From Granulicella pectinivorans (GTDB lineage Bacteria; Acidobacteriota; Terriglobia; Terriglobales; Acidobacteriaceae): a stretch of DNA of 64,000 nt. Both the position numbers and the translations under genes were made by a program. The stretch lies in the NCBI RefSeq assembly GCF_900114625.1, contig NZ_FOZL01000001.1, positions 2,046,001 to 2,110,000 on the forward strand. Direction: 5' to 3'. The notes under the pieces are model-generated. The model made no database searches, was not told the DNA's origin, and worked only from the letters and a program-made list of their open reading frames with translations. Shown here piece by piece: positions 52,347 through 60,456 of the stretch (positions are counted from its first letter, which is position 1; each line of letters starts with the position of its first letter).

Positions 52347-52475
52347 ATGTTCTACGACTTGCTGCCTTTGATCCTTATCCCGGTCGTTGCCGGAATCGCC
52401 ATCATCTTCTGTTGTGTGAAAGACGGGAAACACCCTGTGGGGCAGGGTACGCGGCGTGGCCACTGGAGAGTGTGA
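52347..52475 (+). CDS. Possible small membrane protein, 42 residues
   Basis: The frame starts MFYDLLPLILIPVVAGIAII, continues through FCCVKDGKHPVGQGT, and stops at 52475, giving 42 residues with one hydrophobic helix. The upstream sequence GCAGGTGAGCGC before the ATG can act as a weak ribosome site. A 23-bp hairpin (TCAAGATC/GATCTTGA, 52312-52334) precedes it. It converges with araB, whose stop is 16 bp away. I cannot assign a family and the gene may be spurious. Confidence 0.45.
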   Translation: MFYDLLPLILIPVVAGIAIIFCCVKDGKHPVGQGTRRGHWRV

Positions 52476-52490
52476 CCACGCCCGATTGCG

Positions 52491-54065
52491 TTAGGCTCTG
52501 ACGGAGGCCGCGATTTTGCGGATCTTCGGGAGGACCTCGCCGAGCGATACGGCCTCGGCACCGGGTGTTCCGAAGGCGAAATAGACCGAGCGGTAGAGCT
52601 GGTAAAGCTCCTCGTATACGGCTACGGCGGCGGGGTCCGGGACGATTGTCCTGTACCCGAGGCAGAGCTTCGATTGTGCGGCCTCTACGCTTGGATACGC
52701 GCCGATCGCCAACATGGCGAAGATGCCCGAACCGATGCTGGTGGGGATGCCATCCGGCACCAGCACAGGCTTGTTCAGCACGTTCGCATAGACCTGATTC
52801 AGGACCGGCGAGTTCTGCGGGATGCCTCCGGCGTTGATGACGCGCTCGATCGGCACGCCGCCCTCTGCCATGCGTTCGAGGATGATCCGCGTATGGAAGG
52901 CTGTTCCTTCGATTGCGGCGAAGAGCTCGTCCTGTGCGGTGTGGATGAGGTTCCAGCCAAGCGTGATGCCGCCGAGTTCTGCGTTGACCAGCACGGTGCG
53001 GTCGCCGTTGTCCCAGCTCAGGCGAAGGAGGCCGGTCTGTCCGGGCTTGTAGGCTTCGAGGCCTTGGGCAAGCTCTTTGACGTTGGTTCCGGCGCGTTTG
53101 GCGATCGCCTCGAAGATGTCTCCGGTGGCGGAGAGGCCGGCTTCTACGCCGGCGTAGTCGGGATGCACGGATCCGGGGACTACGCCGCAGACGCCGGGGA
53201 TGAGAGAGGCCTCCTTCTGCATGGCGATGATGCAGGTGGATGTGCCGACGACGTTGACGACGTCGCCTTCGCGGCAGCCTGCACCGATGGCGTCCCAGTG
53301 GGCGTCGAACGCTCCTACCGGAATCGGGATGCCGGGCTTTAGACCCATTTGGCTGGCCCAGTGTTCTGACAGGTGGCCGGCGACGTGGTCGGAGGTGAGG
53401 TACTCGCCGTCGAGCTTGGCTCGGATGCCGTCGAAGAGGGGATCGAGGGTGGAGAGGAAGTTCTGTGCAGGCAGGCCACCCCACTTTGGATTCCACATCC
53501 ATTTGTGTCCCATGGCGCAGGCGCTGCGCTTCACGCGTTTGGGGTCTGTGATGCCGGCGAGGGTGGCGGCGACCATGTCGCAGTGCTCGAAGGCTGAAGC
53601 AAACGTTTTCCTGAGCTCCGGATTGTGCCGCAGCCAGTGCAGCAACTTGGCGAATCCCCACTCGTGCGAGTAGACGCCGCCGCACCAGTCGATGGCTTCG
53701 AGCTTCATCGCGTGGGCCAGTGCGGTGATCTGCTGGGCCTCGAGCTTGGCCCGGTGATCGCACCAGAGGTAGTAGTCGTCGAGGGGCTGCATCGTCTCGT
53801 CGACGAAGATCACGCTGGAGCCGGTGGTGTCGAGCGCGATGGCTTCGATGCTTGCGGGGTCGACGTTGCAGTCGGCGACGACCTGCTTCATGGCGGTGAC
53901 GAGCGCGGCCATCTGCGCGTCATGGGACTGCGTGGCCTGGTCGGGGTTCTCGCGGGAACGCATGAGCGGATAGCCCGCCATCGCGGTTCCGATTCGGCCG
54001 TTTTCACTCAACAACGTTACCCGCACGCTCAACGTGCCGTAGTCCACACCTGCAACGATCGCCAT
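52491..54065 (-). CDS. araB: L-ribulokinase
   Basis: This encodes 524 residues. The FGGY kinase phosphorylates L-ribulose in arabinose use. VAGVDYGTLSVRVTLL contains the first ATP-binding element, followed by ALDTTGSSVIFVDETM. The FGGY part includes VINAGGIPQNSPVLNQVYAN and TSIGSGIFAMLAIG. There is no araA or araD in the window. It is next to GH105, galK and galT, suggesting use of arabinose from pectin side chains. The opposite strand is open for long stretches here because of its composition, and those frames are not genes. Confidence 0.95.
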   Translation of the reverse strand: MAIVAGVDYGTLSVRVTLLSENGRIGTAMAGYPLMRSRENPDQATQSHDAQMAALVTAMKQVVADCNVDPASIEAIALDTTGSSVIFVDETMQPLDDYYLWCDHRAKLEAQQITALAHAMKLEAIDWCGGVYSHEWGFAKLLHWLRHNPELRKTFASAFEHCDMVAATLAGITDPKRVKRSACAMGHKWMWNPKWGGLPAQNFLSTLDPLFDGIRAKLDGEYLTSDHVAGHLSEHWASQMGLKPGIPIPVGAFDAHWDAIGAGCREGDVVNVVGTSTCIIAMQKEASLIPGVCGVVPGSVHPDYAGVEAGLSATGDIFEAIAKRAGTNVKELAQGLEAYKPGQTGLLRLSWDNGDRTVLVNAELGGITLGWNLIHTAQDELFAAIEGTAFHTRIILERMAEGGVPIERVINAGGIPQNSPVLNQVYANVLNKPVLVPDGIPTSIGSGIFAMLAIGAYPSVEAAQSKLCLGYRTIVPDPAAVAVYEELYQLYRSVYFAFGTPGAEAVSLGEVLPKIRKIAASVRA

Positions 54066-54215
54066 AAGTTTGTTCGTCTCCAGAGGGCCAGTCTAATGGG
54101 CGCACTGCGGGGAGACAAATGGCGATATATCCTTTGGAATTTTATGCCTATTGACATGCGTGGAATGGCTCTCGTAGATTGCCCTTGCCGGTTCTAAGCG
54201 TGAAAGAGGATGGAC

Positions 54216-55427
54216 ATGAGTGTTGGGATGAATCTACGGATGGCAGCCTGGGTGTGTGTTGCCGGTATCGCGACGTCTTCGGCGTACGCCCAGGATGGAG
54301 GTCGCGCGGCGCGGAACAAGCCGAACGCGGCCCAGCAGGCAGGCATCACCAAGGACAACTCACGCCACTTCGGGGACGACCCGGACGACGGCGGGCCGAT
54401 GGCGAAGTTGTCGCCCAAGCTGAATCGGGCAGCGGTGGATGCGGCCGCGCGGAAGGTGGCCGACTGGCAGCTTGCGCGGTCCGAGCCTTACTTCGACCGG
54501 ATCTGGACGTGGAGCGTGCTCTACAACGGCTTTGTGGCCGCCTCGGATGCGATGGGCGATCCGAAATACCGCGACGCGATGGAGCGGATGGGCGCGAAGT
54601 ACGAGTGGAAGCTGCGTTCCAAGACGCCGAATGCGGACGATCAGAGCGTTGGCGCGACGTATGAAGAGATTTTCATGAAGAAGAAGGACCCGGCGATGAT
54701 CGCGCCGTTGCAGGCGGATTTGGACGCCGCTCTGGCGCGTCCCTTTGTGGCGAAGGATGACCTGCATGCGATTGAGTGGTGGTGGTGCGATGCGCTCTTC
54801 ATGGCTCCGCAGGTGTGGGCTCGCATGTATGCGATTACGGGCGATAAGAAGTACATCACCTATCTCGACGACGAGTGGAAGAAGACGTCGGATCTCCTGT
54901 ACGACAAGCAGGAGCATCTTTATGCCCGCGACAAGAGCTATCTGGGCAAGACCGAGGCGAACGGGAAGAAGATGTTCTGGTCGCGCGGCAACGGATGGGT
55001 GATGGGCGGGATCGCGCGGACGATGCCGTTCCTGCCGAAGGACGATCCGAACCGCGCCTTCTATGCGCTGCAGATGCGGGAGATGGCGGCGAAGGCTGCT
55101 TCGCTGCAGGGGAAAGACGGGCTCTGGCGTGCGGGTTTGCTGGATCAGGAAGACTACGATCAGCCGGAGGTTTCGGGATCGGCGCTGATGACCTACGGCA
55201 TGGCATGGGGCGTGAACGAGGGGATTCTCGATGCGAAGGTCTATCGCCCGGTGATTGAGCGCGCCTGGAAGGGCATGCTGGCGCATGTGTACGCGGATGG
55301 GCGTCTCGGCTGCATTCAGCAGACCGGGGCGGAGCCTGCGCCGTTCAAGCCGACGGCGAGCTATACGTATGGCGTTGGTGGCTTTCTGCTGGCCGCGACC
55401 GAGATCCGCAAGATGGCGAAACACTAA
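54216..55427 (+). CDS. GH105 unsaturated rhamnogalacturonyl hydrolase (secreted)
   Basis: From ATG 54216 with AGAGGA upstream, this encodes 403 residues. The signal peptide MSVGMNLRMAAWVCVAGIAT ends near SSAYAQD. The catalytic alpha/alpha barrel has FWSRGNGWVMGGIARTMPFL, a GH105/GH88 hallmark, and DDLHAIEWWWCDALFMA. YDQPEVSGSALMTYGMAWG follows. It releases 4-deoxy-hex-4-enuronate from unsaturated rhamnogalacturonan fragments made by lyases. An ATG at 54210 is possible. araB is divergent, and galK and galT follow. Confidence 0.93.
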   Translation: MSVGMNLRMAAWVCVAGIATSSAYAQDGGRAARNKPNAAQQAGITKDNSRHFGDDPDDGGPMAKLSPKLNRAAVDAAARKVADWQLARSEPYFDRIWTWSVLYNGFVAASDAMGDPKYRDAMERMGAKYEWKLRSKTPNADDQSVGATYEEIFMKKKDPAMIAPLQADLDAALARPFVAKDDLHAIEWWWCDALFMAPQVWARMYAITGDKKYITYLDDEWKKTSDLLYDKQEHLYARDKSYLGKTEANGKKMFWSRGNGWVMGGIARTMPFLPKDDPNRAFYALQMREMAAKAASLQGKDGLWRAGLLDQEDYDQPEVSGSALMTYGMAWGVNEGILDAKVYRPVIERAWKGMLAHVYADGRLGCIQQTGAEPAPFKPTASYTYGVGGFLLAATEIRKMAKH

Positions 55428-55444
55428 GAGTGGATGTCCTTGCG

Positions 55445-55483
55445 GACGGGCCCGGTGCGCGCGGGGCGGTCACTTCGTGACGG
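55445..55483 (+). repeat. GC-rich dispersed repeat, copy 3
   Basis: GGACGGGCCCGGTGCGCGCG continues to GGTCACTTCGTGAC. An inverted partner GCGGTCACTTCGT/ACGAAGTGACCGC (55466-55478 with 55549-55561, 13 bp perfect) closes a larger hairpin. It lies in the 203-bp gap between GH105 and galK. Confidence 0.8.
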
Positions 55484-55630
55484 GTGACTGCTTCGCGTGG
55501 TCCTCCCGCTGGCCGGGATCGGGATACATTGGCTCGCTCCGTTCGTTGACGAAGTGACCGCTGCCTGCGCAGGACGCCCGCCGGGCTGGACAGTGGGGTA
55601 CGATTATCAGGATCGAGGTCTTCTGGATAT

Positions 55631-56755
55631 ATGGCAGAACTGCTTTCATACAAGGCGCCCGCGCGCGTCAATTTGATCGGGGAACATACCGACTATACCG
55701 GCGGCCTTGTGATGCCGATGGCGATCGGGTTTGGCACCGTGGCGACTCTTACGCCGCGTGAGGATGGTATCGGGACGTTTCGCTCGGAGAACTACGGCGA
55801 GACGGTCGAGGTCGTGATCTCGACGCTTGAGCGCGCTCCGAAGGGGCACTGGAGCGACTATCCGGTGGGCGTGCTTTGGAGTTTGACCCAGGCAGGTTTT
55901 GCGTTTCCGGGCTTCGATATGACGCTCAAGGGCGATGTTCCGCTGGGGGCCGGTTTGAGCTCTTCGGCTTCGATCGAAGTGGCGACCGCGATGGCTTTGC
56001 TGGGCTTGATCGGAGCGTCGATGCCTCTGCCGGAGCTTGCGAATGCGTGCCGCAGGGCGGAGAACCAGTATGTGGGCGCGAAGAGCGGCATCATGGACCA
56101 GTTCATCGTTGCAGGGGGCGTGAAGGAGCGGGCGATGCTGCTCGACACGCGCTCGCTGGAGTTCGAGTTGCTGCCTCTGCCGAGTGCGGCGCGGATCGTG
56201 ATCTGCAACTCGATGGTGCGGCATGCGGTGTCGTCGGCGGGTGAGTATGGGTCGCGACGGGATGAGATTGAAGCAGGTCAGGCGATTCTCCAGCGGGTGC
56301 TGGGGATCGAGCTTTTGCGGGATGCGACGCTTGAGGATCTGGCGAAGTGCAAGGGGGAGATGAGTCCTGAGGTCGCGGCGCGATGCAAGCATGTGATCAC
56401 TGAGAATGCGCGCGTGCGGGCTGCGCGCGAGGCGTTGCGCAAGGGCGATCTGGCTGAGTTTGGACGGATCATGATCGAGGCGCATGCAAGCTTCCGCGAC
56501 GACTTTGCGGCGAGCTGCGCGGAGGTCGATACGCTGGTGGAGATTGCGCAGAAGCAGCCCGGCTGTCTGGGCGCGCGCATTACAGGCGGCGGGTTCGGCG
56601 GATGCACGGTGAACCTGGTGGAGACGGCTCATGCCGAGGCGTTTCGCGAGGCGGTTCGTGCGGAGTATGAGAAGGCGACGGGTAAGCTGGCGGACTGCTT
56701 TATCTGCGAGGCTACGGACGGCGCGCTGGCCCTGGCCGCCAAGGAGGCGCAATGA
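55631..56755 (+). CDS. galK: Galactokinase
   Basis: This encodes 374 residues. It phosphorylates galactose in the Leloir pathway. The signature ARVNLIGEHTDYTGGLVMPM (11-30), the ATP-binding PLGAGLSSSASIEVA and GARITGGGFGGCTVNLVE are intact. Its stop overlaps the galT start (ATGA), so galKT is one operon. A repeat-rich gap upstream separates it from GH105. Galactose probably comes from galactan side chains, since other pectin genes are nearby. Confidence 0.96.
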   Translation: MAELLSYKAPARVNLIGEHTDYTGGLVMPMAIGFGTVATLTPREDGIGTFRSENYGETVEVVISTLERAPKGHWSDYPVGVLWSLTQAGFAFPGFDMTLKGDVPLGAGLSSSASIEVATAMALLGLIGASMPLPELANACRRAENQYVGAKSGIMDQFIVAGGVKERAMLLDTRSLEFELLPLPSAARIVICNSMVRHAVSSAGEYGSRRDEIEAGQAILQRVLGIELLRDATLEDLAKCKGEMSPEVAARCKHVITENARVRAAREALRKGDLAEFGRIMIEAHASFRDDFAASCAEVDTLVEIAQKQPGCLGARITGGGFGGCTVNLVETAHAEAFREAVRAEYEKATGKLADCFICEATDGALALAAKEAQ

Positions 56756-57813
56756 ATCCTCTGTTTGTGACTACGCCGCATCGCCGTTATAACCCGCTGA
56801 AGCGGGAGTGGGTATTGGTCTCGCCGCAGCGCACGCAGAGGCCCTGGCAGGGGCAGATGGAGACGACGCCGGCTCCAGTGGCACTGCAGTACGATCCTGC
56901 CTGCTATCTGTGCCCGGGCAACGCGCGTGCGGGTGGCGAGACGACGCCCCAGTATGACAGCACGTTCGTCTTCACCAACGATTACGCGGCCCTGAAGCCG
57001 GATGTGCCCGCCGGCTCGATGGATGAGGGCGGGCAGGGGTTGCTGGTGGCGGAGAGTGAGAGTGGCGTTTGCCGCGTGATCTGCTTCTCGCCGCGGCATG
57101 ACCTCACGCTGGCGAAGATGGAGGTCGCGGAGATCCGCAAGGTCGTCGATGTGTGGGACGAGCAGACGACGGAGCTGGGTGCGCGGGAGGACATCCGCTA
57201 CGTGCAGGTGTTTGAGAATCGCGGGGCGATGATGGGTGCGAGCAATCCGCATCCGCATGGGCAGGTGTGGGCTACGAAGCAGATTCCAAACGAGATTGTG
57301 GCGGAACTTGGCGCGCAGAAGGCTTACTACGAGACGCACGGGCGGGCTCTGCTCGATGCCTACCGGGAGCTCGAGGTGGCGCAGGGCGAGAGGGTGTTTG
57401 CGCAGAACGATTCGTTTGTGGCGCTGGTGCCGTTCTGGGCTGTCTGGCCCTTTGAAGTGATGGTGTTACCGGTGCGTCCGGTGACTTCGATTGCGTGGAT
57501 GACGGAGATGGAGCGGGACGATCTGGCTGCGATCCTGAAGGCGGTGACGGCTACGTACGACCGGGTTTTCGAGACGCCGTTTCCGTATTCGATGGGGCTG
57601 CATCCGGCTCCGTTCGATGGGGAGGAGCATCCGGAGTGGGTGTTTCATCTGCACTTCTATCCGCCGCTGCTGCGGTCGGCGACGGTGCGGAAGTTCATGG
57701 TGGGGTATGAGTTACTGGGGTCGCCGCAGCGGGATATTACGCCGGAGTCGGCAGCGGGTACGCTGCGGGATGCGGCTGGACGGGCTGGGGTATCGGTCAG
57801 ACCTCTGGCCTAA
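56752..57813 (+). CDS. galT: Galactose-1-phosphate uridylyltransferase
   Basis: This encodes 353 residues. It transfers UMP between UDP-glucose and galactose-1-phosphate. The catalytic region is ASNPHPHGQVWA, with the nucleophile His169 after His167. Cys51 and Cys54 (CYLCPGN) supply part of the zinc site. HLHFYPPLLRSATVRKFMVG is typical of the C-terminal half. It overlaps galK by four bases. Confidence 0.96.
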   Translation: MNPLFVTTPHRRYNPLKREWVLVSPQRTQRPWQGQMETTPAPVALQYDPACYLCPGNARAGGETTPQYDSTFVFTNDYAALKPDVPAGSMDEGGQGLLVAESESGVCRVICFSPRHDLTLAKMEVAEIRKVVDVWDEQTTELGAREDIRYVQVFENRGAMMGASNPHPHGQVWATKQIPNEIVAELGAQKAYYETHGRALLDAYRELEVAQGERVFAQNDSFVALVPFWAVWPFEVMVLPVRPVTSIAWMTEMERDDLAAILKAVTATYDRVFETPFPYSMGLHPAPFDGEEHPEWVFHLHFYPPLLRSATVRKFMVGYELLGSPQRDITPESAAGTLRDAAGRAGVSVRPLA

Positions 57814-57867
57814 AACTTGGTATGAAAGTGCACCGGTTTCGGTGCACTTTTTCTCTTGCGGCGTATC

Positions 57868-57995
57868 GTGGTGATCTAAGGGACTTATGGGTGAGCGATG
57901 CAAAAAACCCAATGTTTCACCACAAACTTTTGGACGGTAGAACGTGGGCCAAAGTATGGAAAATGTGGCCAAAGTACGGTATTTGCCTGTCCGGT
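57868..57995 (-). repeat. AT-richer dispersed repeat, copy R3 (diverged)
   Basis: Shares GGTGATCTAAGGGACTTATG and GGACGGTAGAACGTGG with the plus-strand reading of R2 (GGTGATTCTTAGGGTTATC, GGACGGTAAAACGTGG), followed by ATGTGGCCAAAGTACGGTAT. Matches are weaker than between R1 and R2. Confidence 0.65.
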
Positions 57996-58088
57996 GGAAA
58001 GTGGGACGGCCGGTCTTCGATAGGCGCACGTGGGGGCGTTTCTCGAATGACGCCCGCTTTCTTGGAGTTCGATGGAGCAATCAAAAAC

Positions 58089-58131
58089 CCCACATCTCAG
58101 AAGCGAGACCCATTCGACAGGCTCAGGGCAA
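58089..58131 (-). repeat. Palindromic repeat, copy 3, interrupted (CCCACATCTCA family)
   Basis: The left arm CCCACATCTCA (58089-58099) is intact. The right part is split by an insertion containing TTCGACAGGCTCAGGG before TTGTGGGG. The full form at 34955 suggests that an ancestral perfect palindrome was interrupted. Confidence 0.6.
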
Positions 58132-58160
58132 GTTGTGGGGCACCCGGTTTGGTCGCTGGG

Positions 58161-59330
58161 TTAGCGGCCGGTGGTGGCGATGTAGTTGCCGTAGCCTACG
58201 ATGATCGTGCTTCCGATGAGGAGGGTGAGGCCTGCGGTGACGAGGGCTTTGGTGCGGAAGCTGGTGCCCTTCCATTCCTTGAGGACGATGCCCCAGAGGG
58301 TGGCGAAGAGGATGATCGAGGCCATGTGCAGGGTCCATGAGGAGAAGTCGTACTTGCCCATCTTGGTCTGGCCCATGGAGTAGAAGAAGAACTGGAAGTA
58401 CCAGATGACGCCGGCCATGGCGGCGAAGAGATAGTTCAGCGTCAGGGTGCGCGGTGCGAGGCGGTCGTAGGTGCTGGTGTCGAGCGGGTCGAAGTCGACG
58501 AGGGTGTCTCCGGAGGTGGCGGAGGCGCGCATGGGGTTGAGGCCGGGCTCGCCGAGGAACTGGCGGCCGGAGCGATTTTTGAGGATCAGTATCGTCGACC
58601 AGACGAAGTTGGTGAGGAATCCGCCCCAGAGCACGACGATGAGGATGGGCAGGTTCTGGAAGAGATCGGGCTTTCCGGCTGCGACGAGCTCGATTTTGGC
58701 GAGGTCGCCGATGGGCTTGCCGGCGGCGAGGCCGTAGGCGAAGAAGCTGCTCATGATGCCGGCGAAGATGGCGACCAGGAGGCCCTTGCCGAAGGAGAAG
58801 TCCGCTTCGCCTGCCTCCTGCTTCTCTTCGAAGGTAGCTTCCTTGTCCTTGGAGACGCCGGCGGCACCGTTGATGGCTACGGCGAGGACGCAGACGAAGA
58901 CGCCCAGCAGGATGATCTGTCCGGAGGTCTTGTGCATGATGACGTGGATGGAGCCGTCATAGATGGGGGGGATGAGGGTGCCGAAGGCGGTGCAGAGGCC
59001 GAGGGCGATGGCGTATCCGAGGGCGATGCCGAGGTAGCGGATGGCGAGGCCGAAGGTGAGGCCACCTACTCCCCAGAGGATGCCGAAGAGGATGGCGTAT
59101 TCGATGGACGAGGGGTTGGTGTGCCATGTGGTGCGCAGGATGGAGACGACGTTGGGGACGAAGATGAAGGCCAACACGGACGGGGCGATGAGCCATGCGG
59201 CGATGCCCTGGATGATCCAGTAGATCTCCCATGACCAGCGTTTGATCCCGCGGAAGGGGATGAAGTTGGTGGCGGACGCGAAGCCGCCGATCCAGTGATA
59301 GATGACGCCGATAAAGGGGTTGGCTCCCAC
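58161..59330 (-). CDS. rhaT: L-rhamnose/proton symporter
   Basis: From GTG 59330 with GAGG five bases upstream, this encodes 389 residues, longer than the Escherichia coli protein (344). About ten hydrophobic segments occur. The opening MGANPFIGVIYHWIGGFASA, with NFIPFRGIKRWSWEIYW and LFGILWGVGGLTFGLAIRYL, is characteristic of RhaT. A hydrophilic insert with DKEATFEEKQEAGEADFS lies mid-protein. It imports rhamnose for the rhaI-encoded isomerase at the right end of this locus. It is divergent from lutA. Confidence 0.93.
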   Translation of the reverse strand: MGANPFIGVIYHWIGGFASATNFIPFRGIKRWSWEIYWIIQGIAAWLIAPSVLAFIFVPNVVSILRTTWHTNPSSIEYAILFGILWGVGGLTFGLAIRYLGIALGYAIALGLCTAFGTLIPPIYDGSIHVIMHKTSGQIILLGVFVCVLAVAINGAAGVSKDKEATFEEKQEAGEADFSFGKGLLVAIFAGIMSSFFAYGLAAGKPIGDLAKIELVAAGKPDLFQNLPILIVVLWGGFLTNFVWSTILILKNRSGRQFLGEPGLNPMRASATSGDTLVDFDPLDTSTYDRLAPRTLTLNYLFAAMAGVIWYFQFFFYSMGQTKMGKYDFSSWTLHMASIILFATLWGIVLKEWKGTSFRTKALVTAGLTLLIGSTIIVGYGNYIATTGR

Positions 59331-59715
59331 GTGTGCCTCGATGACGAACTAGAATGTTGCGGAACGCGGTCCTATCTTAGCTGATGGGAGGTACCACTTG
59401 GAAATATTACCCCTATTGGACTATCGTGGGAGACTGCGGGACGGTTGTGCTCGCTGTGGAGTCGACGTCTCCGCGACGATTTCCTTCGGAAATCAGTAGA
59501 TGGCTCGCAACGGCAAGGGCTTATGGCATGGCTGAAGCCATGCCCTTCCGGTTCGTGCAGGCGGTTGAAGATAAGACAGGATTTCCGCGGTTTTTGATGC
59601 GGTGGTCCTGGGCAGATGCCGGTTTGGCTTGTTTCTTCTTTGACAGACGTTGTGTCTTGGGTTTCTGCTGATGGAAATTCGTTTTCGTTGATTCTGTTTT
59701 CACTGGGGTGGGCTT
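59331..59715. other. Intergenic region of 385 bp between divergent rhaT and lutA
   Basis: This gap must hold the promoters of rhaT and lutABC. A hairpin GGCATGGC-TGAA-GCCATGCC (59525-59544) sits in it and resembles a common short repeat. A 95-codon open frame at 59384-59671 has no family likeness and atypical composition, so I do not call it a gene. Confidence 0.6.
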
Positions 59716-60456
59716 TTGCGAGTTGCGTTATTTATCACCTGCTATAACGACACGCTTTTTCCGGAGACGGGCAAGGCCGTGGTGCGCGTGCTGGAGCGGC
59801 TGGGGCACACCGTGGAGTTTCCGGCGGGACAGACCTGCTGTGGACAGATGCACTACAACACCGGGTACCAGGCGGAGGCGATGCCGCTGCTGGAGCGGTT
59901 CGTGGAGCAGTTCCGCGGGGCGGAGGCGGTGGTTGTGCCGTCGAGCTCGTGCGTGGCGATGATGCGCGACCACTATCCGATGATGGCGGAGCACCTGAAG
60001 GACGAGACGCTGAAGGCGGAGGTCGCGGAGTTGCTGCCGAAGGTGTTTGAGTTCTCGGAGTTTTTGACGAAGCGGCTGGGGCTTGAGGATGTCGGTGCGT
60101 TTTATCCGCATCGGGTGACGTACCACGCGAGCTGCCATGGGCTGCGCGGGCTCGGGCTGGGCGATGGGCCGCTGAAGCTGCTGCGGGCTGTTCGTGGGAT
60201 CGATCTCGTCGAGTTGGAGCGGGTGGAAGAGTGTTGCGGATTCGGCGGCACGTTTGCGGTGAAGAACGCGGAGGTTTCGAGCGCGATGCTGGCGGACAAG
60301 ACGAGGGCGGTGCTGAATACGCGGGCGGAGGCTTGTACGGCGTGCGACAACTCCTGCCTGATGCATATCCAGGGATCGCTGCACCGGCAGAGGACGGGTG
60401 TGCATACGGTGCATCTGGCGGAGATTCTGGCCAGTGACGGGGGGCGGCATGAGTGA
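59716..60456 (+). CDS. lutA: Lactate utilisation protein LutA (iron-sulphur subunit)
   Basis: From a TTG at 59716 this encodes 246 residues. Two CCG-type domains hold the cysteines: GQTCCGQMHYN and PSSSCVAM in the first, ASCHGLRGL, ECCGFGGTF and CTACDNSCLMH in the second. LutA, LutB and LutC together oxidise L-lactate to pyruvate. It overlaps lutB by eight bases. Confidence 0.94.
   Translation: MRVALFITCYNDTLFPETGKAVVRVLERLGHTVEFPAGQTCCGQMHYNTGYQAEAMPLLERFVEQFRGAEAVVVPSSSCVAMMRDHYPMMAEHLKDETLKAEVAELLPKVFEFSEFLTKRLGLEDVGAFYPHRVTYHASCHGLRGLGLGDGPLKLLRAVRGIDLVELERVEECCGFGGTFAVKNAEVSSAMLADKTRAVLNTRAEACTACDNSCLMHIQGSLHRQRTGVHTVHLAEILASDGGRHE

Larger units (their letters stand above)
57814..58160. 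other. Intergenic region of 347 bp between convergent galT and rhaT, with repeats
   Basis: Holds a diverged third copy of the R1/R2 repeat (about 57868-57995) and an interrupted palindromic repeat (58089-58131). On the minus strand the palindromic part ends in GGGG followed by TTTTT, so it may terminate the rhaT transcript. Short GGTGCACTTT/AAAGTGCACC pairing near 57826-57850 could serve galT. I see no gene. Confidence 0.65.

Noticed and set aside
52402..53763. Long minus-strand open frame overlapping araB in another frame
   Set aside because: The translation is Arg-rich and of low complexity, without family likeness, and araB in this region is intact and clearly homologous.
59384..59671. 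95-codon frame between rhaT and lutA
   Set aside because: No ribosome site, no family likeness, and it includes a repeat-like hairpin. It probably overlies the promoter region.
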